A DNA stretch of 14,837 nucleotides from Deltaproteobacteria bacterium (lineage in GTDB: Bacteria; Desulfobacterota; Desulfarculia; Adiutricales; Adiutricaceae): NCBI GenBank assembly GCA_031279155.1, contig JAITJB010000189.1, positions 1-14,837 on the forward strand, in the 5' to 3' direction. The translations under genes were made by a program, and so were the position numbers. Within the stretch, counting starts at the first letter, position 1; every line of letters begins with the position of its first letter. The notes below the pieces were generated by a model. It did not search any database. It was given only the letters and a program-made list of their open reading frames with translations, and had not been told where the DNA came from. Below, in pieces: positions 13,901 through 14,837 of the stretch.

Positions 13901-14487
13901 GGCAATCCTGTGGTTTTAGCAAGGTGAGCTAAGGCCTGGTTGGCTATGCTTTGAGCTGGCAGGAGATTTTCTTGGACTTCTAAATAAAAAGAATTCGGAA
14001 ATATCTCGGCAAACCTCTCAGCCGCCATTTTGGCTTCGGCCTCGCGGCCAGAAACAAGGGCTTTAGGGATCTCCCCCTGAAGGCAGCCCGATAAGGCTAT
14101 TAGGCCCTCACTATGGCGCCTAAGAAGGGGTATATCCACCCTAGGCCTATTGTAGAAGCCCTCTATGTTGGCTGTTGAAATTATCTGGCAGAGGTTACGG
14201 TAGCCGGTTAAGTTTTTTGCCAATAGCACCAAATGGTGCCGCGTTTCGGTCTGGTCGCGGGAGCTGATACTTCGGTTGGTTACGTAAGCCTCCACACCTA
14301 AGATGGGCTTTATACCCTCTTTAACCGCCGCATTATAAAACGACCAGATGCCAAACATCTGGCCGTGGTCCGTTAGGGCCACAGCTGACATGCCCATGGC
14401 CTTAGTGGTTTTAACTAAATCTTTTATCTTGATGGCCCCGTCGAGCAGGCTGTAACAGGAGTGGACGTGGAGGTGAACAAAACTCAT
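10957..14487 (-). CDS. dnaE: DNA polymerase III alpha subunit
   Basis: The replicative polymerase, 1176 residues, close to E. coli DnaE (1160). The N-terminal PHP domain (about 1-275) begins FVHLHVHSCYSLLDG. The palm has GPGRGSAVGS (365-374) and PDIDVDFC (406-413), giving catalytic D407 and D409, with D569 in VKFDFLG as the likely third. The fingers region includes GVFQLE (616-621) and YRPGPL (647-652). A tandem helix-hairpin-helix region lies near 835-850, and an internal clamp-binding motif QMSLF at 924-928. An OB fold (about 995-1075) contains VKLCGTLTNVQF. The tail after it is the tau-binding end. Start: ATG 14487 with GGAG (14497-14494) 6 bases upstream. It lies 16 bases after guaB and 8 before rfaE1, so the three probably share a transcript. 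The PHP metal ligands appear complete, unlike E. coli. Confidence 0.97.
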   Translation of the reverse strand: MSFVHLHVHSCYSLLDGAIKIKDLVKTTKAMGMSAVALTDHGQMFGIWSFYNAAVKEGIKPILGVEAYVTNRSISSRDQTETRHHLVLLAKNLTGYRNLCQIISTANIEGFYNRPRVDIPLLRRHSEGLIALSGCLQGEIPKALVSGREAEAKMAAERFAEIFPNSFYLEVQENLLPAQSIANQALAHLAKTTGLPLVATNDCHYLLKEHYDAHDILLCIQTGKKLTDEKRMKMESNEYYFKSPQKMAEDFAWCPEALANTMVIADQCQVEFPEKTYLFPSPPSRAKDNGASIEQIFAQQAREGLEKRFIKFSQLGKNVDDKVRAEYSARLEEEIAIINKMRFPGYFLIVSDFIDWAKKKGIPVGPGRGSAVGSLVAYCLGITDIDPIRFDLLFERFLNPQRKSMPDIDVDFCAEGRGEVIRYVTETYGGSDYVAQIMALGQMKAKAVVRDVGRVLGIEYGAVDAIAKMIPNRLGITLAEAINETPALRQAQSSDLNIKKLLEYALLLENLPRHSSIHASGVVVGDRPLWEVLPLFCESKSPEKDGRRTQVITQFELGGVEENGLVKFDFLGLKTLTLIRHSLRILAERGVNIDIERLDYGDKETFELLGRGDVSGVFQLENEGIREVVMRLKPDCLEDIIALVALYRPGPLKSGMVDTFIKVKHGLEEASYELEDLVPILKETSGVILYQEQVMRIAQVLAGYSLGEADILRRAMGKKKPDEMNEQKSRFVQGATQRGIPTSTADRIFELISKFAEYGFNKSHSAAYGVITYQTAWLKTHYPLEFMAALMTSEQDNRKKISRIMGECRRRGINVCPPDVNTSNFKFTVSDDKIIFGLGAIKGLGQSAIEAIIEARKDKPCSDLYDFCQKASSQKVNRRVIECLIKCGAFDRCGGAERPSLLAALDDAMAVGVKSRQKKQKPVQMSLFASLTPPSKQNRVWPVAKAQTEAERLAWEKELLGFYVTGDPLSRYEAAMVALRDIPLGSVEQLADNVKVKLCGTLTNVQFKESKNGKPYAFATLEDSEGSVEIAIWNNVLSKSSDLIENDRVVVVSGVIENNSNEDKKYRLKLKANEILDFEQALESRTASLTIDTSLNDLDKIIEFLASQTLKAKSETVKPTSLATIYLSVLDGLGRAVYRLDQQLKLSVDFFQEAQKSHLLDGYTVLKCSDSAFPFN

Positions 14488-14503
14488 GGGGCTCTCCGGC
14501 AGT

Positions 14504-14837
14504 TTAATTTGATTCTAACCGATAGTTTGGCGCCTCAGTGGTGATGATAACGTCATGGACATGGCTCTCTTTAAGTCCGGCTGAGGTGATGCGAGTCCAC
14601 TTGGCTTTTTCCCTCAGTTCTTTGAGATCTTTGGCGCCCACGTAACCCAAGCCGGCCCGTAGGCCCCCTAAGAGCTGGTAAATCGTCTCCGACAGTAACC
14701 CCCGGTATGGGACGCGGCCGACAATACCTTCGGGCACCAATTTGGCGTTCTCATCGCTGACCTTTTGCCCGTAGCGGTCAGCCGACCCTATGCGCATGGC
14801 CTCAATGGAGCCCATGCCCCGGTAGGTCTTATACGAG
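14504..14837 (-). CDS. guaB: IMP dehydrogenase, C-terminal part (gene continues beyond the window)
   Basis: The last 111 codons or so of IMP dehydrogenase, which oxidises IMP to XMP in guanine nucleotide synthesis. Seen: YRGMGSIEAM, then the active-site flap ADRYGQ with the Arg-Tyr pair that activates water, VPEGIVGRVPYRG, and QLLGGLRAGLGYVGAKDL, ending in the usual HVHDV and EAPNY segments. The barrel with its catalytic cysteine and the CBS domains lie to the right of the window. The frame is open to the edge, so this is a window cut, not a truncation of the gene. It heads the guaB-dnaE-rfaE1 run on the - strand. Confidence 0.95.
   Translation of the reverse strand, partial: SYKTYRGMGSIEAMRIGSADRYGQKVSDENAKLVPEGIVGRVPYRGLLSETIYQLLGGLRAGLGYVGAKDLKELREKAKWTRITSAGLKESHVHDVIITTEAPNYRLESN

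Overview
The window reads as chromosome of a Gram-negative, strictly or largely anaerobic bacterium. The Gram-negative call rests on a heptose kinase of lipopolysaccharide core synthesis and a predicted periplasmic phosphatase. The anaerobic call rests on a rubredoxin, a rubredoxin-less rubrerythrin-type diiron protein and an FprA-type flavodiiron protein in one operon. Together these fit a deltaproteobacterial (Desulfobacterota-like) organism, but no rRNA or other phylogenetic marker was compared, so this is inference. Most genes have clear family assignments. I did not find a convincing wholly new multi-gene system; the unusual material is mainly RNA structure, in-frame repeats and gene context.

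Left part (1-3700, + strand): a PotA/FbpC-type ABC importer ATPase, a class III (CpdA/GpdQ-like) metallophosphoesterase, then, after a 278-base gap with its own promoter candidate and a possibly structured leader, an exported HAD phosphatase. The HAD motif spacing matches phosphorylcholine phosphatase (PchP). Together they suggest salvage of phosphodiesters or phosphocholine: periplasmic dephosphorylation, uptake, and cytoplasmic diester cleavage. A strong intrinsic terminator closes this block.

Middle part (3825-8692, - strand): a probable six-gene operon, read from high to low coordinates: rubredoxin, rubrerythrin-like ferritin fold protein, FprA, YbaK-type deacylase (overlapping fprA by GTGA), class II aldolase/adducin-family protein (TTG start), and an MFS transporter. 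The first three form an electron chain and sink for O2, peroxide or NO. The last three are not obviously connected to that role. A 15-bp hairpin with a UUCG tetraloop lies between the ferritin-like gene and fprA; its pairing is complete only in the transcript of the coding strand.

A 540-base divergent intergenic region (8693-9232) holds imperfect direct repeats, overlapping small hairpins and a promoter candidate for pth. It contains no gene I can support.

Right part: pth (+), with a repeat-built charged tail, runs convergently into a housekeeping - strand operon: guaB (3' part only, entering from the right edge), dnaE and rfaE1. The last two gaps are 16 and 8 bases. DnaE carries a complete-looking set of PHP metal ligands. 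Across the window the hexamer CTTAAG is conspicuously frequent.
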